Source of the DNA: Solwaraspora sp. WMMA2065
GTDB lineage: Bacteria; Actinomycetota; Actinomycetes; Mycobacteriales; Micromonosporaceae
Assembly: GCF_030345075.1 (NCBI RefSeq)
Contig: NZ_CP128361.1
Coordinates: 5,890,001 to 5,954,000 of the forward strand
Reading direction: 5' to 3'
Length of the DNA: 64,000 bases
The first letter of the stretch is position 1, and each line of letters opens with the position of its first letter. Positions 48,060 to 57,464 of this stretch are shown here, piece after piece. The position numbers and the translations under genes are program-made. The notes beneath the pieces were generated by a model that ran no database searches, had not been told where the DNA came from, and saw only the letters and a list, made by a program, of their open reading frames with translations.

Positions 48060-48851
48060 TCAGAGTGGCTCGCCGGGGATGGCGCTGTATTCCTTACGGA
48101 TCTGCTCGATCAGCGGAACCGTATCGGCCCATCGGACCGCGTCGACCGCGACGATATCCCGGACTCCCACCGCAGCGTTGGTGGCAAACGCTGCGGTGTA
48201 GCGGTCCAGCTCCGCCAGGTTGACGCGGCGCTGAAGCCCCGCACGCTCCTGCTGGATCAGCGCCATCGTGATTCCCGGCAGGACGGGTGCCTGCGGCCAC
48301 ACGACCTCGTCGCCTTCGACCAGGCCGATGTTCCAGGTCGCCCCTTCGGAGATGAAACCCTCGCCGTCCACGAGCAGGACGTCATCGAAGCCAGCGAGCT
48401 GAGCCTGCCGGCGGTGGTACAGCGTCGCGAACAGTCCGATGTGCTTGACGGCTGGAGCGTCCCTGTCGTACGCGCAGGCGGTGAGCGTCAGCGGCTGCGG
48501 CGGAACCAACGAGGCTGGGCGCGTCGTGACGAGCACCTGAGGGCTTGATGCGCTGGCGGGATGCCCAAGTTCGAGATCCGGGTCGAACACCGTGACCCGG
48601 GCGACGATCGACTCGGCAGAACCGTCCACCGCCTGGCGGACATAGCTGCGTACCTCGTCTCGATCGAGTTCCGCGCCGAAGAGTACGCGACAGTCCCTCG
48701 TCAGCCGGTCAAGGTGCAGCGTTAAGCCGCGCACCCGGCCGCCGTCCACTCGCATGGACGTGAAGTGACCGTAGTTGGAGAGACCGAGGATCTTCAATTG
48801 ATCTAGATCAACCGGCCGGCCGTTCAGCAGCATGGTGCCAGTCTCTCGCAT
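48060..48851 (-). CDS. Class IV aminotransferase-like PLP enzyme
   Basis: This 263-residue protein has the fold-type IV plan seen in branched-chain aminotransferase and aminodeoxychorismate lyase: LNGRPVDLD, GHFTSMRV, a Lys in VKHIGLF as the likely PLP site, then DDVLLVDGEGFISEGATWNI and a cofactor loop VLPGITMAL. ATG at 48851 is used; an ATG six codons in (48833) is an alternative. It precedes the XRE-SUMF1 gene and is probably cotranscribed with it. The substrate is unknown. Confidence 0.82.
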   Translation of the reverse strand: MRETGTMLLNGRPVDLDQLKILGLSNYGHFTSMRVDGGRVRGLTLHLDRLTRDCRVLFGAELDRDEVRSYVRQAVDGSAESIVARVTVFDPDLELGHPASASSPQVLVTTRPASLVPPQPLTLTACAYDRDAPAVKHIGLFATLYHRRQAQLAGFDDVLLVDGEGFISEGATWNIGLVEGDEVVWPQAPVLPGITMALIQQERAGLQRRVNLAELDRYTAAFATNAAVGVRDIVAVDAVRWADTVPLIEQIRKEYSAIPGEPL

Positions 48852-49294
48852 TGCTCCGATTCCCGGCACTGCTGGGTCTGCCAAGTTCGGCAGAAGTTCG
48901 GCACCGAGGTGGCAGAACGACATTCCCCGATGCTTCCGAGGGGCGCGAGTATGGCTACGCCCCGTTACGGCCGACCGGTCCATGACGTCGGTAGCTCCCT
49001 TTCCGCGCCACCGCGCCCGATGAAGAGGAGAGTCCCTTGCTCGACGAAAGCAACATCCGAGCCGATCATCCACTCGTTCGGCTACCCGGGCAGCCTACTG
49101 CTGCCGCAGAAGGGTGGAGTCGATCCCGGTGTTCGGCTGACTAAGCCGCCGAGACGCCCGTACCAGCGGCCCTGTGGGCGTACCGCCGTTTGTGGCTGCG
49201 TGCGCAGGGCGGGCGGCCCGGCCTCCGCGCCCCCGTTCGGGGTCGGGCCGCCCATCCCACCTTCCCCACCGAACCGCGATGTAGCGGCGATCCC
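48852..49294. other. Intergenic region without a supported gene
   Basis: This stretch lies between the divergent aminotransferase and DivIVA-like genes. Open frames cross it on both strands, but none shows a family match or a ribosome site. It should hold two promoters; I could not pick them out. Confidence 0.4.
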
Positions 49295-49735
49295 GTGACC
49301 TTCGAAAGGGCGGTCCCACCCGTGCGCAGACTCCTCGACCTTGTCCTGTTCCCCCGGCGTACCCGGCGGCAGTCCCGGCTGCTCGCCAGCCTCGCCAACC
49401 AGACCCGGCCACCCGCCCGGCCTCCCGCCGCTGCTGCCGGCGGCGGGTCGCGTCCGCCGGCCCGGCACGGCGGCAACGCCGCCACCCACCTCTACTACGG
49501 CACGAGCGTGGTGCGGCCGTCGATCAGCCCCGGGCTGGTCCGCGACCGGCGGTTCCCGGTCCGCACCCGGCGCGGTTGCGACCCGACCGAGGTACGCGCC
49601 TTCCTGCACCTGGTCGCCGACGAGTTGACGGCGGTGCGGGCCGAGTTGGCGGTCACCCGGGACGAGAACGTGCGGATCAAGCAGGCGTTGCGGGACTGGC
49701 AGTCGCGGCAGGTCCAGGCCGGGATGCCGGCCTGA
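49295..49735 (+). CDS. DivIVA-domain protein
   Basis: This ~146-residue protein has a Pro/Arg-rich, disordered first half and a C-terminal DivIVA-like segment: a RDRRFPVRTRRGCDPTEVRAF start followed by a helix suited to coiled coil (DELTAVRAELAVTRDENVRIK). DivIVA proteins bind curved membrane and organise polar growth; short forms such as this are common in Micromonospora. GTG at 49295 is chosen; GTG at 49322 is an alternative. Confidence 0.6.
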   Translation: MTFERAVPPVRRLLDLVLFPRRTRRQSRLLASLANQTRPPARPPAAAAGGGSRPPARHGGNAATHLYYGTSVVRPSISPGLVRDRRFPVRTRRGCDPTEVRAFLHLVADELTAVRAELAVTRDENVRIKQALRDWQSRQVQAGMPA

Positions 49736-49799
49736 TCCGGTCGACCCGGACCCGCCGGCCGGTGAACACAGTGGACGATGCAGGGAGAGGGGTAGCTTG

Positions 49800-50057
49800 A
49801 TGCTGGATGTGGTGCTCGCCGCCGCGATCGCGGTGCTGGTCGGCGCGGTGGTCGGGTTCAGTTTGTGCCGGCATCGGCACCGGTGGTGTCCCGGCTGCGG
49901 CCGTACCCTGACCTGCCCGGCATGCTCGACCGGCGGGCTGTTGCCCGCGCAGGTCGAGGCGGCCGGGCGTCGGTGGGCGCCGCAGCCGGCGCGGACCGTG
50001 ACCCTGCGGCGGACCTGGGTGTGGCCCGGCCGGTCCCGGCGGCGGGCCGGGCGGTGA
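49800..50057 (+). CDS. Small membrane protein with CxxC zinc-ribbon-like motif
   Basis: This 85-residue protein has one N-terminal membrane helix (VVLAAAIAVLVGAVVGFSLC), followed by CPGCGRTLTCPAC, two CxxC knuckles that would bind zinc. The ATG at 49800 follows GGGAGAGGGG. Its stop overlaps the next gene (GTGA). Family and function are not recognised. Confidence 0.55.
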   Translation: MLDVVLAAAIAVLVGAVVGFSLCRHRHRWCPGCGRTLTCPACSTGGLLPAQVEAAGRRWAPQPARTVTLRRTWVWPGRSRRRAGR

Positions 50058-50311
50058 CCGCGCGGGTGGTAACCGTGGTAGGCCGGGTCGGGCATGTGGC
50101 GTGGCGTCCGTCGTGGCGGTGCCGGGCCTGCCGCCGGCCGTGGCCGTGCGAGCCGGCCCGCGCCGAGCTGATGGCGAGCTTCGACCGGATCGGCCGCTGC
50201 ATGTACGTGGCCGAGCTCGCTGCCGAAGCCGCCCGTGACCTGCCCGGCCTGACTCCGGCGCAGACGTACGCGCGGTTCATCGCGTGGGCGCGGCGGCGGG
50301 GGCCGGCATGA
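50054..50311 (+). CDS. Small conserved protein with CxxC motif
   Basis: This 85-residue protein has CRACRRPWPC near residues 25-34 and a helical C-terminal half (PGLTPAQTYARFIAWARRR). GTG at 50054 overlaps the preceding gene, and its stop overlaps the GPP34 gene (ATGA), so the four genes from 49295 form one unit. The motif suggests metal binding; function is unknown. Confidence 0.5.
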   Translation: MTARVVTVVGRVGHVAWRPSWRCRACRRPWPCEPARAELMASFDRIGRCMYVAELAAEAARDLPGLTPAQTYARFIAWARRRGPA

Positions 50312-51033
50312 CGGTCTACCGCACCCAGGCCACCACGGCCGCCGCCGCTGTTGCGTCCGGTGGTGGGGTGCCGGTGCCGGCTGCGGCGGTACGGGGCCGG
50401 TCGCCGCTGCTGGCGGACGAGTTCTTCCTGTTGGCGGCCGATGATGTGACGGGTCGGCCGCGTCTGCCTGCCGGGCCGGTCGGGTACGGTCTGGCCGCCG
50501 CGCTGCTGGCCGACCTGGTCGACGCGGGCGCGTTGCGGGTGCACGAGGGCCGGTTGTGGCTGGCCGCGCGGCACGTACCGGTGGACGTGCTCGGCGGCTG
50601 GATCCTGCGCTGGCTGGCGGCCGAGCCGCGACACCGGCGGGTCGGAACGTGGTTGGCGTTGCTGGCGCCGCGGGCCCACGGCCAGGTCGCGCGGCGGCTG
50701 ACCGCGGCGGGCGTGGTCCGGCCCCGGACGGTACGCCGCCGGCTGCTGACCACCGCCGTGGTCCAGGTGCCGACCGACACGAACCGGGCCGCCTGGGCCT
50801 GGGCCCGCCTGACCGTACGCCTACAGCGCGGTGAACCGTTGCCGGCCTTCGAAGCGCGGCTGGGCGGGTTGTGTCTGGTGACCGGGCTGGACGACTTCGT
50901 GCTCACCGGCCTGCCGGCGGCGGCCCGCCGCCACCTGCACCGGGAGACCGCAGCCCGCCTGCCGGCCGAGATCAGCGAACTGTTCACCATCGCCCGCCAC
51001 CGCCTCGACGGCGCCGCCCACCGCCGCCGCTGA
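50308..51033 (+). CDS. GPP34 family phosphoprotein (GOLPH3-like)
   Basis: This 241-residue protein resembles actinobacterial GPP34/GOLPH3 proteins: a LLADEFFLLAADDVTGRPRL start, GYGLAAALLADLVDAGALRV, and a late LCLVTGLDDFVL block. Eukaryotic GOLPH3 binds phosphoinositide membranes; the bacterial role is unknown. The ATG overlaps the upstream stop by four bases. Confidence 0.75.
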   Translation: MTVYRTQATTAAAAVASGGGVPVPAAAVRGRSPLLADEFFLLAADDVTGRPRLPAGPVGYGLAAALLADLVDAGALRVHEGRLWLAARHVPVDVLGGWILRWLAAEPRHRRVGTWLALLAPRAHGQVARRLTAAGVVRPRTVRRRLLTTAVVQVPTDTNRAAWAWARLTVRLQRGEPLPAFEARLGGLCLVTGLDDFVLTGLPAAARRHLHRETAARLPAEISELFTIARHRLDGAAHRRR

Positions 51034-51074
51034 CCCTCCCCACTAACCCTGCTGCATCCCCTTGAAAGATCGAA

Positions 51075-52469
51075 CTACCTGCGTGAACCGACTACCTCGG
51101 TGGGACGATACTGGTCCACGATTTGGCTCACGAACCGATCCAACGAACCTTGGGCTCGCTGACCACCATCATCGATGCTGTTGTCGATCTGGTGCACGCG
51201 ACCGCGCCACCGGAGGTGACGGGCAAGCTGGTGCGAGTCGTCCGAGCCGTAGAGCCCTTGCTCGGCGATGCTGGGTAGCAGGTGGTTGTCCGGCAGGACC
51301 AAGGATAGCGTTCCGCCGTCGATGCGGGACTCGGGTGGCTCCGCACGTCGGCGCAGTCGCGTGGCACGCAGTTCCGCCGGCGCAGTTACGTACAGGACCT
51401 GGGATCGCGACCGGATGTCATCGAATTCGTACAGCGCCCTAACTAGGTCCGATCGTGCGAACTCAACCAACGTCACCTCCGACTCGTTCAGAGTGTTCCG
51501 TACGACGTTGGCGAGCGCACGCAGCGCAGGCGTCAAGACGCTTTCGCTCCCGACGGTGAACGCGCCACCGGGGTATGGCGTGAACCCACCAGTCGTCGTC
51601 CCTTCAAGCTTGAGTAGTTCGTGGATGAAGCCCTGGAAGGCGTATGGGTAGTCGCTGAGCGAGCGGCATCGAACCCGGCTGCGCTGGAGCATCTCGACGA
51701 TAATCTTGCGGAGATGGGATTTCCCGGTTCCAGGGAGTCCGACAACGAATATGACGGATGCACTGTGGCGGAAGGCCAGGTGCGGGAGCACCTTCTCCAC
51801 CACGCCGTTGCTCAGGCCAAGGTTGTGGCGGGCGGCCTGAAGTGATCGGACGACCTGCGCGACATTGGGGGTCCCGCCTTCTCCGGCCTGGTTGAGAATC
51901 TTTTCTGCTATAACCGTTTCGAGGGAGCTTGATGCGCGCCATTCTTTTTCGAAATGGTCGCCGAACACTTGGACCGGGCTGGTGCCGGAGATTCGCGCCG
52001 GCTGGTCACGATCCTTGTTGTGATGGTTGACGATCGCGGTCGGTTCGATTCCGTTTTGCCCAGAGAAAATATGGTAGCTAAGGCTTTCTGCGCCTAGGCC
52101 GCGCTCGGCGACGTTGACATCGATTCCACGAGAGACAAGTTCAGAGCCTGCTCGCAGACAATTGTCGGAGTCCAAGGTCAGCACGCGGACCCTGCCGCGT
52201 TTGTTGATTTCGTCCCACGAGTCCTGGATCTCCGCGACGTGCTTCTCCTGGCCGGCTGGAGACAACCGTGGTGCGACCACGGAGAGCTCTGAGACGCCTA
52301 CGCGGAGCGACTCCCGGAGTACGCTGCCGAGGTATGTGGCTCGCCAGACGGATCGGACCAACGCGGTCGGAACCCGACGCTTCCGCCACAGGATCCCCAA
52401 AATGGTGCTGGTCGCAGCAACGATCAGCCCGCTTGCTACCGGGAAAAGGACGTCGCCCAGAGCATCCAT
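51075..52469 (-). CDS. Membrane-anchored P-loop protein of unknown function
   Basis: This 464-residue protein has one N-terminal membrane helix (about residues 7-28). A globular region (about 55-185) contains RVRVLTLDSD, YHIFSG, IVNHHNKD and FEKEW; it faintly recalls phospholipase-D-like folds but lacks a full HxK motif. A P-loop kinase-like domain follows from ~235, with Walker A GLPGTGKSH (244-252). The C-terminus predicts sensitivity to nucleotide rather than a known enzyme. ATG at 52469 follows GGAGG by eight bases and is preferred to the GTG at 52478. G/C is lower than in the core genes. Confidence 0.6.
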   Translation of the reverse strand: MDALGDVLFPVASGLIVAATSTILGILWRKRRVPTALVRSVWRATYLGSVLRESLRVGVSELSVVAPRLSPAGQEKHVAEIQDSWDEINKRGRVRVLTLDSDNCLRAGSELVSRGIDVNVAERGLGAESLSYHIFSGQNGIEPTAIVNHHNKDRDQPARISGTSPVQVFGDHFEKEWRASSSLETVIAEKILNQAGEGGTPNVAQVVRSLQAARHNLGLSNGVVEKVLPHLAFRHSASVIFVVGLPGTGKSHLRKIIVEMLQRSRVRCRSLSDYPYAFQGFIHELLKLEGTTTGGFTPYPGGAFTVGSESVLTPALRALANVVRNTLNESEVTLVEFARSDLVRALYEFDDIRSRSQVLYVTAPAELRATRLRRRAEPPESRIDGGTLSLVLPDNHLLPSIAEQGLYGSDDSHQLARHLRWRGRVHQIDNSIDDGGQRAQGSLDRFVSQIVDQYRPTEVVGSRR

Positions 52470-52995
52470 GATCGCCACCTCCGTATGCTGCGTCTGGCGT
52501 TGCAGGCTGGCATTGCCCTATGCGTGGTCTCGATAAACAGCGATGAAAGTCGATGCTGAACGTTGCGAGGTCCGAGCACCTGGTCCCAGTGACAGGTCTT
52601 GGTCTCAGCCGAGTTAGTTGACCCGCCGACTACGCAACGGCTTGCATCTGCCGGCGTCGCTAGCAGGTTGATCAGGATCCCTGTCGGCTTGCGCAAGATC
52701 GTCATCCACCTGAGTGAGCTGTCTGATCTCCTCGTGGTCCCGATCAAGATCGCGTTAAACGATCTTGAAGCGTTCGCCAAGCCGCGCCGGCAGCCCTGCG
52801 CGAGGCTGACGATTGACTCGTGGAGTTCGAAGTGAGTTCTCGGCGTATAGACCAGACTGCTTGACTGTTCTGGCAGCGCGGTGCCCTGTTTGATGGAGAA
52901 GCGCAGCTGCCCAGGCGGTTGATGTGACTGGGCCACGGGTGGGACAGGAGCACGCCGTCGCCTGCACGGGTGCCTTGCCGGGTATCCATAGAGGG
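52470..52995. other. Intergenic region without a supported gene
   Basis: About 525 bp separate two divergent genes. Open frames of 60-90 codons occur on both strands, but none has a family match, ribosome site or coding bias. Base composition is mixed. It may hold remnants of older insertions. Confidence 0.4.
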
Positions 52996-53010
52996 GTGTG
53001 ATTTTCGCAC
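52996..53010. promoter_or_regulatory. Palindrome upstream of XRE-ImmA/IrrE copy 1
   Basis: GTGTGA-TTT-TCGCAC lies 23 bp before the ATG. A fully symmetric version lies at the same distance before copy 2. It is the likely self-binding operator of the XRE domain. Confidence 0.55.
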
Positions 53011-53033
53011 CGTAGTAGAAGAGTGGAGCTCCG

Positions 53034-54154
53034 ATGCGTGCGCGGCTGCGAAGCTGGGCAGCGGTGGGCGGCCGGGTGGCCGCTGCCCGCGAGCTGGCCG
53101 GGTTCAGCCAGCGTGAGCTGGCCGAACGACTCGACATACACCGTTCGGCGTTGACCCGTGTCGAGCTCGGCCAGCGTCAACTGGACGCGCTTGAGCTGGC
53201 ACGGATCGCCGAGCTGCTCGGCCGTACCGTCGAATGGTTTCTCACCGCCCCGGCGGAGACCCTCGTCAGCAGGCGGGCCGGGATCTCGGCCGACCATGAC
53301 GTGCAGCGACTGGAAGACGCGCTGGACCGCGTGAGCCGCGACGTCGAGCTGCTGTCCGACGTCGGAGCACTGACGCTGGCGGCCACAGGCCTGCAATCGG
53401 GCGTCACCACACTCGCCGAAGCGGAAGCCGGCGCGGCCGAAGCGCGCGCCCTGCTCGGCTGCGGTGACGGCCCCTTGGTCGACCTGCAGGCGGCGGTCGA
53501 GCGGCTGGGCCTGCTCGCGTTCTCGCTCGACCTGGGTCCGGGGGTGATCGACGGCGGCTACCTGCGGGTTGGTCAAACAGGTGTGGCGCTGGTCAACGGT
53601 GCCGCGATCGCCGGTCGGCGGCGGGTGAATCTCGCGCACGAGCTCGGTCACCACCTGCTCGCCGATGAGTACACAGCGGACGTCGGTGGCGGCTCCGGCC
53701 GGTCCGACCGCGAAGCGCTGATCGACGCCTTCGCGATCCACTTCCTCATGCCACGAACGTCGGTCATTGCCCGCTGGGCCGAGCTGTCGGGCGAGTGGGA
53801 CCACCCTCGGCAACGGCTGATCGTCCTGGCCGCCGAATACCGGGTGAGCTGGTCGGCGGCCGTTCCCACGCGTACACCTTGGAGCTGATCTCCCGGGCCG
53901 AGTTCGAACTGCTGCAGGTGCAGCGGCCGACGGCCGGCGACTACCTTGAGGTCCGTGGCGTGCGGTTCGTGCAGGAGCTTCAGCCGTCGGCGCTCGCCCC
54001 GGCGTACGCGCAGGCGGCGATGCGCGCCTACCGGCGCGGCGTGATCAGCGCGGACCGGGTCGTCGAGCTGCTGCACCGGACCGTGACCCTCGACGACCTG
54101 CCCTCCCCGCACCCGATGCCCATCGAAGCGTCGCTGCGATCCAGCAGCCCATGA
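53034..54154 (+). pseudogene. XRE - ImmA/IrrE metallopeptidase, copy 1 (frameshifted)
   Basis: The frame from ATG 53034 encodes an XRE helix-turn-helix (AARELAGFSQRELAERLDIHRSALTRVELG) and an ImmA/IrrE zinc peptidase domain with HELGHHLLADEY. At 53862-53864 it reads GTTCCC where copy 2 has GTTTCCC; the missing T shifts translation to an early stop at 53888. The last ~90 residues (HAYTLELISRAEFELL ... PMPIEASLR) continue in another frame to 54154. ImmA/IrrE-type proteins cleave repressors or act as toxins/regulators. Restored length would be ~373 residues. Confidence 0.82.
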
Positions 54155-54206
54155 TGGCCAGCTGACAGGTACAGCACGGCAATCGTCACCGGTCGCAAGG
54201 AGCACT

Positions 54207-54758
54207 ATGCTCCATGAATTCGTCCAGCACGCCTATCCTGGCCTTGCTGTGGCCTCGTTCTGGGACGACAGCGAGTACGCGCTTGACACCTACGTCGACG
54301 CGCCGCCGTCGGACGCTCTGATCGCATCGGTGCAGGCCGAACTGGGCTTCCGTCTGCCGACGTCGTACCTGACGCTGATGAGGTCGCACAACGGCGGGAT
54401 ACCGCGTGACCCGTGCTGCCCTGCGCCGAGCCGGACCACATGGGCGCAGGATCACGTCGCCGTAGACGGCATCATGGGGATCGGGAGGAAGAAGCGATAC
54501 TCGCTGGCAGGTGAAGCCGGCAGCTGGTTCTGGATCGAGGAATGGGCCTATCCGCCGATCGGCGTGTACTTCGCGACCTGCCCCTCTGCTGGGCACGACA
54601 TGATCGCGTTCGACTACCGGGACTGCGGCCCGGACGGCGAGCCGCAGGTGGTCCATGTAGATCAAGAGTGGGACTACCAGGTGACCGTGCTCGCCTCAGA
54701 CTTCGTGTCCTTCCTGCTGGCGTTGCGGCCCGAGAGCGAGTACGACGACGAGTGCTGA
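54207..54758 (+). CDS. SMI1/KNR4 (SUKH) family protein
   Basis: This 183-residue protein has SUKH-superfamily features: ELGFRLPTSYLTLMRSHNGGIP, VDGIMGIGRKKRYSL, and FDYRD followed by WDYQVTVLASDFVSFLLAL. SUKH proteins are often immunity proteins against toxins, and also stand-alone proteins. ATG at 54207 follows GCAAGGAG. It lies 52 bp after XRE-ImmA copy 1; no toxin partner is obvious. Confidence 0.8.
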   Translation: MLHEFVQHAYPGLAVASFWDDSEYALDTYVDAPPSDALIASVQAELGFRLPTSYLTLMRSHNGGIPRDPCCPAPSRTTWAQDHVAVDGIMGIGRKKRYSLAGEAGSWFWIEEWAYPPIGVYFATCPSAGHDMIAFDYRDCGPDGEPQVVHVDQEWDYQVTVLASDFVSFLLALRPESEYDDEC

Positions 54759-54857
54759 GAGAAGCGGACGTCATGGGATCGCCCGAATAAGTGACGACAG
54801 AGCTCGTCGCCCATACTGCGGGCGGCGGACACGGGTGTTGAGGCGGCGGGGACTTCA

Positions 54858-54916
54858 TCGAGGTGAGGCTCAGATACCTCACCTCGCGATTTTGACGTGC
54901 GTCAACCTCACCTCGA
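54858..54916. repeat. Hairpin repeat element, copy A
   Basis: TCGAGGTGAGG (54858-54868) pairs perfectly with CCTCACCTCGA (54906-54916) and alternatively with CCTCACCTCG at 54877-54886. The central GATTTTGACGTGCGT is nearly identical in the second copy at 58931. The stem differs between copies by a compensatory change. Confidence 0.65.
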
Positions 54917-54998
54917 CGACACATTTGGATGCCAGACCAGCCAGCCCGGCCACCCGCCGGCACGTGAGCACGCGCGCCGGCAGTAGGCGCGAGCCAGA

Positions 54999-56034
54999 TC
55001 ATGATCGATCGGCGTAGTCCGGTGACGACAACGATCGGTGGGCTGGTGGACGCATGGCCAGACGACGACGCACACCGCGGCGCATCCGGCGGGAGGCGCC
55101 AGGCTGATCGTTGAGGGCCGACACCTCGAAGGGTTCAAGCTCGGGACGCTCAGCCAGGGCGAGGGCACAGGCATACGGCCTGACGTCCGGCAGCCGCAGC
55201 ATCATCAGCGTTTGCGCCAGTACGCCGAGCAGCACTGTCCGGTCGGCGTTCGGGTGCCGGGCGGTCGTGGCGAGCAAGCGATTGCGATCCCATCGGTCGA
55301 GGTCGTCTGTCGGCAAGGTAGACAGGGTTCGTGCGTCGGCGAGCGGATGTTCGGCGACCGCTTGGCGCACGAACGAGTACGGGCTGGTCGCCAGGGTATG
55401 CAACACCGCCTGGTCGATTCGAGGATCGGCGACGAGATCCAGGTAGTCCCGAGGCGAACGCGAGCGGGGCAGCAATTCGTCGATGTCAGCCAGCGCCATA
55501 CCAGCGTCCGGCGCGACCGGCTGGATGGACGCCGCAGGTCGGGCAGACGCGGCCGGGTCGGTGCCGTTCGTTGCCGCACGCGAGGCAGTGCGTATCGGAG
55601 TTGATGCCGGCTGCTTGGCGGTCGAGGACCGCTTGGACGACGGTGTCCAGTGGTGCTGTCGGGTGGTGTTCCGGGTCGGGGCAGTAGGCGATGTCTGACC
55701 AGCCCCACGAGTTCCAGGGCGGCGATGTCCGTAAGCACCGCCGGCCAGCCAGCTTCTCCTGACGGCGCTGGCCGGCGTACTCGGCTGCGCGGGGCAGGAC
55801 CACGTCGCGTACCCGCTGCAGTTCGTCGACGGCGCGGACGAGCGCGCCGGGGTCGTCGTCGGGCCGGCGTGGGATGCGCGCGGAGGCGACCAGGTAATGC
55901 CAGGTGGCGCGGAATCCGTACGGCGCGCAGTGCTGGGTGCACTCCCGCAACGCGGACAGCCTGCGTTGTGGCGCAAGCGTGCTGTCGCGTACGCGGCGCG
56001 CCTGCGCCGGGAAGCTGGTCATGGACCCGATCAT
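54999..56034 (-). pseudogene. Zinc-knuckle / helical-repeat protein, frameshifted
   Basis: The N-terminal part reads from ATG 56022 (MTSFPAQARRVRDS) to CLACGNERHRPGRVCPTCG, two CxxC knuckles. The C-terminal part reads in another frame (MALADIDELLPRSRSPRDYLDL ... RRRLAMRPP, to 54999) with helical repeat units such as ATSPYSFVRQAVAEHP. The two cannot be joined without a frameshift near 55515, and a third-frame patch (LTDIAALELVG) suggests further shifts near 55720. So the gene appears decayed. Family: repeat proteins of the variant-LRR/HEAT sort; function is unknown. Confidence 0.55.
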
Positions 56035-56112
56035 CGCCCTCGCCGTAACGCGGCGCGACAGGGTTCTCTGGCCGGACCATCTCGCGGGGCTTGGTCGCCG
56101 GTAGCTCTATGT

Positions 56113-56457
56113 TCAGGCAGCGTTGAGCTTTCGCAAGACGTACTGGTTGAGGCTCATGCCATCCTCAGCGGCGCGGATAGCCAGTTCGCGGTGCAGGCTC
56201 TCTCCGACGCGGAGGTTGAACTTGCCTGAGTAGCTGCGGTCAGCGAACGGCTGCGGCACCTGCTCGCCCTGCTCCTCCATGTCGGCGAGCACTTCACGCA
56301 GTAGATCCTGGATTCCCTGGAGAGCCTTGATCTGGGTGGATGCTAGCCACGAGAGGGATGGGAACTCGGCGCAGGTAGCGAGAAACTCGCCGTCCTCGGC
56401 CGACCACGTGACGCGGTAGGTGAAGTGAGACACCTTGGGCCGGTCAGCGGACTGCAT
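56113..56457 (-). CDS. hicB: HicB-like antitoxin
   Basis: This 114-residue protein has the HicB-type domain (TYRVTWSAEDGEFLATCAEF, then PSLSWLAST) and a ribbon-helix-helix-like C-terminus (RAAEDGMSLNQYVLRKLN) for DNA binding. Its ATG overlaps the hicA stop (TGATG), so it is translated after the toxin. It should bind HicA and repress the pair. Confidence 0.85.
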   Translation of the reverse strand: MQSADRPKVSHFTYRVTWSAEDGEFLATCAEFPSLSWLASTQIKALQGIQDLLREVLADMEEQGEQVPQPFADRSYSGKFNLRVGESLHRELAIRAAEDGMSLNQYVLRKLNAA

Positions 56458-56702
56458 CACAGCACCTCCTTCTTCTCGATCGCCTTGAGCACCTGCCGCA
56501 CCTGATACGCCTTGGCCTTTCCTTTGTCGTTTTGGATATTGACTCGAGGGTCGCCCGGCCAGGGCATCTTGAACACGGCATGGGAGCTGCTGTCTTGTCG
56601 CGGCTTCCCGAAGTAGTGCTCGCACACCCGGTAGAGGTCGTTGTAGGCGATGTTCTGCTGGCTTCTTCGCATCGCTTCAACGAGCTTCTCTACGGACGGC
56701 AT
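56457..56702 (-). CDS. hicA: HicA-like mRNA interferase toxin
   Basis: This 81-residue protein of the HicA family (double-stranded-RNA-binding-like fold) has the active His in SSSHAVFKMPWPGDPRVNIQ and the typical KGKAKAYQVRQVLKAIE end. It lies first in a two-gene operon with hicB. The GGTAC-containing inverted repeat just upstream (about 56712-56727) may be an operator. Confidence 0.85.
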   Translation of the reverse strand: MPSVEKLVEAMRRSQQNIAYNDLYRVCEHYFGKPRQDSSSHAVFKMPWPGDPRVNIQNDKGKAKAYQVRQVLKAIEKKEVL

Positions 56703-56789
56703 GGGTCGATGGTACCGCTGGTGGTACTACACCTGCAACCTGTCGAGGTATGCAAGGCGTACCAGATCTTGCCGATCTATCCTTCAGTA

Positions 56790-56804
56790 GTGCGATTTTC
56801 GCAC
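56790..56804. promoter_or_regulatory. Palindrome upstream of XRE-ImmA/IrrE copy 2
   Basis: GTGCGA-TTT-TCGCAC is a perfect palindrome 24 bp before the ATG, the counterpart of the site before copy 1. Likely operator for the XRE domain. Confidence 0.55.
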
Positions 56805-57464
56805 CATTGAGGCGGGAGTGGGGCTGTGATGCGTGCACGGCTGCGAAGCTGGACAGCGGTGGGTGGCCGGGTGGCAGCCGCCCGCGAGCTGGCCGGGTTC
56901 AGCCAGCGTGAGCTGTCCGAACGACTCGGCATCCACCGCTCGGCGTTGACCCGTGTCGAGCTCGGCCAGCGTCAACTGGACGCGCTCGAGCTGTCGCGGA
57001 TCGCCGAGCTGCTCGGCCGTACCGTCGAGTGGTTTCTCACCGTCCCGGCGGAGACCCTCGCCAGCAGGCGGGCCGGGATCTCGGCCGACCATGGCGTGCA
57101 GCGACTGGAAGACGCGCTGGACCAGGTCAGCCGCGACGTCGAGCTGCTGTCCGACGTCGGAGCACTGACGCTGGCGGCCACAGGCCTGCAATCGGGCGTC
57201 ACCACACTCGCCGAAGCGGAAGCCGGCGCGGCCGAAGCGCGCGCCTTGCTCGGCTGCGGAGACGGCCCCTTGGTCGACCTGCAGGCGATGGTCGAACGGC
57301 TGGGCCTGCTCGCGTTCTCGCTCGACCTGGGTCCGGGGGTGATCGACGGCGGCTATCTGCGGACCGGTCAAGTGGGCGTGGCGCTGGTCAACGGTGCCGC
57401 GATCGCCGGTCAGCGGCGGGTGAATCTCGCGCACGAGCTCGGTCACCACCTGCTCGCCGACTAG

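Noticed and set aside
52599-52835. 78-residue plus-strand frame in the gap before XRE copy 1
   Set aside because: No ribosome site, no family match and no clear coding bias.
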